Translations under genes and position numbers: made by a program
Shown: positions 62,801-64,000 of the stretch, piece by piece
Numbering within the stretch: the stretch's first letter is position 1
Layout of the letters: each line of letters opens with the position of its first letter
From: an uncultured Roseateles sp.
GTDB taxonomy: Bacteria; Pseudomonadota; Gammaproteobacteria; Burkholderiales; Burkholderiaceae_C
Assembly (NCBI RefSeq): GCF_945956965.1
Contig: NZ_CAMFJS010000002.1
Coordinates: 62,001-126,000 of the forward strand
DNA: 64,000 nucleotides
Direction of reading: 5' to 3'
Notes under the pieces: generated by a model
The model's database searches: none
What the model was told of the DNA's origin: nothing
Seen by the model: only the letters and a program-made list of their open reading frames with translations

Positions 62801-64000
62801 GGCCTCGATCAAGCCTGCGCCGGTGACCTGGGCATCTTCGGTGACGCTGCCGGTGTCCACGCCGGTAATCACGGCGTTTTCGGCCGTGCCCTGGATGCTC
62901 AGCGTGATCTGGTGCGTCGTGCCGTCCGCGCTGGCCACGGTGACCACCTCACTCAACTCGCCCGGCAGCGGCGCCGAGTGCCATTGCAAGGCCAGGTGCT
63001 GGGCCGCGTTGGCCGGGTCGCTCAACTCGGCCACGCCGCTGAGCGGGAGGCCGTGCAAGCTGGCGGCATCCCCGCGGTCGTGCACAAAGGCCTGCACATC
63101 GGTCTGCGTGCCCTGCAGATGCACTTCGTAGCCTTTGCCCTGGTGCAGCCAGCTCAGTAGCTCGTCCACGCCGACGGTGGATCGGCCCTGCGCATCCATG
63201 GCATAGACCACCGGCGTACTGCCGGCCGGGCCTGTGAGCACGATGGCCGCACCCTGGATGCTCAGATCCAGCGCACCGGCCACCGCGCCCGCCTGGCCTT
63301 GCGCCAGCGCTTCACCTACAGCATGGAAGCCCGCCTCGCTGGATTGCGACAAGACCTGGGCCAGGCTTTGCGCCACATTGCCCGTCTCGCCCGGCGTGCC
63401 GCCAGGCTTCAGCGCCTGCACCTCAGCCTTGCTGTTGTCGACTTCATAACGCCAGGCACCGCTGGCGTCGATGCTGAAGTGGCCGAACTGCGTGGCCACG
63501 GCGTTCTGCGCCACGAAGGCGGCTTCGCCGGCATCCACATCGCTGACAGTGAGCTGACCGTGGGCCTCGAGGGTGCCGGCGGCTCTGACGTTCTGATCTT
63601 CCACCAGCTGGCCGGTGTCGGCCCCGGTGATGACCGCGCCGTCGTTCTGACCGTGGATGGTGATGTTGACCTCATGCGGCGTGCCGTCTGCACTGTGCAC
63701 GGTGATGGTGTCGATCAGCGTTTCGCCGTCTTTCAGCGCCTGCACATCGGGGCGGCTGCTGTCGAGCTGGTAGGTCCAGTTGCCGTTGACGTCGATATTG
63801 AAGCTGCCGTGGGCCGCCTGATGGTTCGTCATCGGCTGCATGGACGACTGGCCCTCATCGGGGTCCTGAACCTGGATCAGACCCATGATCTGCTGGTCGT
63901 TATCTTCCTGCACATGCGCGGTATCAAAGGGCAAGGCGACATGGGTGGCCGACAGGCTGCCGGCCGTCGGGGCGATGGGGGCCACGTGCATTTGCGGCGT
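59822..64000 (-). CDS. VCBS-repeat surface protein, N-terminus beyond window
   Basis: At least 1,392 residues; the frame is open at the window edge, so the N terminus is missing. It holds about seven VCBS/cadherin-like repeats of roughly 95 residues, each with a D-x-x-G-x-V-x-E-D start, a GxFSIDxxGxWxYxxDN-type centre and a VxSxDGTxHxxxVTVxG end. Between or inside repeats are three similar extra domains (about residues 198-344, 478-621 and 1048-1198). The C terminus is Pro/His-rich, ending DPTHQEDPQHHGI, without RTX nonapeptides. Such giants are usually type I or other secreted adhesins. The low-complexity tail may be a linker; the export signal is not identified. Confidence 0.85.
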   Translation of the reverse strand, partial: TPQMHVAPIAPTAGSLSATHVALPFDTAHVQEDNDQQIMGLIQVQDPDEGQSSMQPMTNHQAAHGSFNIDVNGNWTYQLDSSRPDVQALKDGETLIDTITVHSADGTPHEVNITIHGQNDGAVITGADTGQLVEDQNVRAAGTLEAHGQLTVSDVDAGEAAFVAQNAVATQFGHFSIDASGAWRYEVDNSKAEVQALKPGGTPGETGNVAQSLAQVLSQSSEAGFHAVGEALAQGQAGAVAGALDLSIQGAAIVLTGPAGSTPVVYAMDAQGRSTVGVDELLSWLHQGKGYEVHLQGTQTDVQAFVHDRGDAASLHGLPLSGVAELSDPANAAQHLALQWHSAPLPGELSEVVTVASADGTTHQITLSIQGTAENAVITGVDTGSVTEDAQVTGAGLIEAHGQLAIQDPESGQAAFAPLLDVAGQYGHLSLETDGRWSYSADNNSAALNALNKGQSAVETFVVKSVDGTAHTINVTVNGADEKPDLWPEIARTLMAQGGWDTRGYQVIAQRMAAGDAAGLRDVVMNVFDGKPTVVDAAGHVLHTFDQGTKFFGYRVPMNELCDQLKAHPGAMLVMQGSVGGSAGYFFHNAGDEGMLRFEGAYMNQPANHLLGSVPIKGLPQANTGGAAHGNAAAQLGGADTGSVLADGDAQLQTQGHMTVLDADGGQAHFSAQQGVHGHYGQFSIDAQGSWHYQADGHQSVLQQLAAGQALRESFSVTSADGSSHTVTVQLFGSRVATAAVISGLDSGSVVEDAAQAVASGQLSVVDPDAGEAHFIAQADVPTQHGHFSLQDNGAWTYTLDNKSAAVQALKAGESFTEHLTVCSVDGSTHVLTVTVQGSNDAPVLQAQSQSVTEDGSLLRGQMAAQDVDHGDALHFSTPNAVGGFTLNADGSYSFDPSHHDYQSLTAGQVRDIDIPITVTDSAGATATQLLSIHITGRNDSTFIYGVDSGQVQAGVHPQTSGDLHASDDDAGQSGFQTGTVKGSFGSLSIDAQGHWTYQVDGHDSFVQHLLPNSHITEQLTVHSVDGTAHDIEIEVSGAPGGGQLSAPVDSANVQHVALPQVWNALQAQNGANQGGHEVFAGIQAAVRAAGYQFQGLADELDKGHASTFAHLDISIAGARVQVLDAAGHLVQSVTPTAENAATLHMSDVLNWHAQGYSILASSESGLDSARMWLHNTGDMHNIQVILPGGTGFNAWADQWTFGELPLHDTPPPAPPAPPEALLPPPAAPWTTADAGHAHGIDLNPALSADHLASGGVAPAHELAQAPTQEAVHADGSLAAHGMAAAPSPVDDYLHFAAQLSGGADSLAMHEPVQNFEHSPLHDYLAAAGLDPSVLSHEATHLPPTELLIDALHPADESHTSIPSEHDQSLHDAVLVEVPDPTHQEDPQHHGI

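Noticed and set aside
60116-63160. 1,014-codon open frame on the plus strand across the VCBS gene
   Set aside because: It is antisense to clear VCBS repeats; its product is repetitive without known motifs. High GC gives long opposite-strand frames.
1-64000. tRNA, rRNA, CRISPR arrays, IS elements, prophage genes
   Set aside because: No cloverleaf with TTCGA arm and CCA, no rRNA-like conserved stretch, no spaced direct repeats and no transposase or phage proteins were found.

Overview
The window is GC-rich, densely coded DNA from a beta-proteobacterium, most likely a Burkholderiales member of the Roseateles/Paucibacter/Rubrivivax type. This placement is inferred from the full System I cytochrome c maturation operon, a high-potential iron-sulfur protein, PEP-CTERM proteins, a PrkA-YeaH-SpoVR cluster and the mnmG-rsmG-parA-parB block; no rRNA is present to confirm it. 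I see no tRNA, rRNA, IS element, prophage or CRISPR array. The mnmG-parB block with three parS sites says the window lies close to the chromosome origin.

Layout: 0.1-9.6 kb holds thioredoxin TrxC, a CstA/YbdD carbon-starvation transporter pair, a chemoreceptor, a secreted rhodanese, a cache-domain two-component system, a HiPIP and a solitary ABC substrate-binding protein. 9.6-12.4 kb has an M13 peptidase and a DUF2242 lipoprotein. 12.5-19.4 kb is one minus-strand operon ccmABCDEFGHI whose neighbours overlap or nearly touch (ccmD is only about 55 codons). 19.8-25.0 kb has a Suv3-like RNA helicase, a methyltransferase and the ergothioneine genes egtD-egtB.

25.0-31.0 kb is the most unusual part. 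Two intergenic stretches (25070-25284 and 30680-30880) share the same layout: DnaA boxes, a central conserved block, a last DnaA box, a 14-nt spacer, then a CTACTAAGACTA DnaA-trio-like tract and an AT-rich dyad. They look like two copies of a replication-origin unwinding module, 5.6 kb apart, and neither lies beside dnaA. Between them are a triple-domain QueD, QueE (queuosine/7-deazaguanine pathway), DctA, an OmpW porin and an SGNH-hydrolase lipoprotein. The second copy precedes a MazG-like pyrophosphohydrolase and a DnaQ-like exonuclease.

32.7-39.3 kb is accessory: a 700-bp stretch without a gene, an AbrB/PIN toxin-antitoxin-like pair, a PEP-CTERM protein, an HNH-like protein divergent from a WYL regulator, DUF3597, and a PduO-type corrinoid adenosyltransferase. 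39.4-46.2 kb has FadL, an Ntn acylase lipoprotein overlapping a D-lactate-dehydrogenase-like flavoprotein, and a choice-of-anchor-A PEP-CTERM protein. 46.2-51.1 kb is the prkA-yeaH-spoVR stress operon. 51.6-58.9 kb is the par/mnmG region, in which parA and parB are split by an oppositely oriented argC-GNAT cassette. 59.1-64.0 kb ends with a YkgJ-family protein, a DUF2061 protein and the C-terminal 1,390 residues of a giant VCBS-repeat surface protein that runs off the window and carries three mutually similar domains of unknown function.
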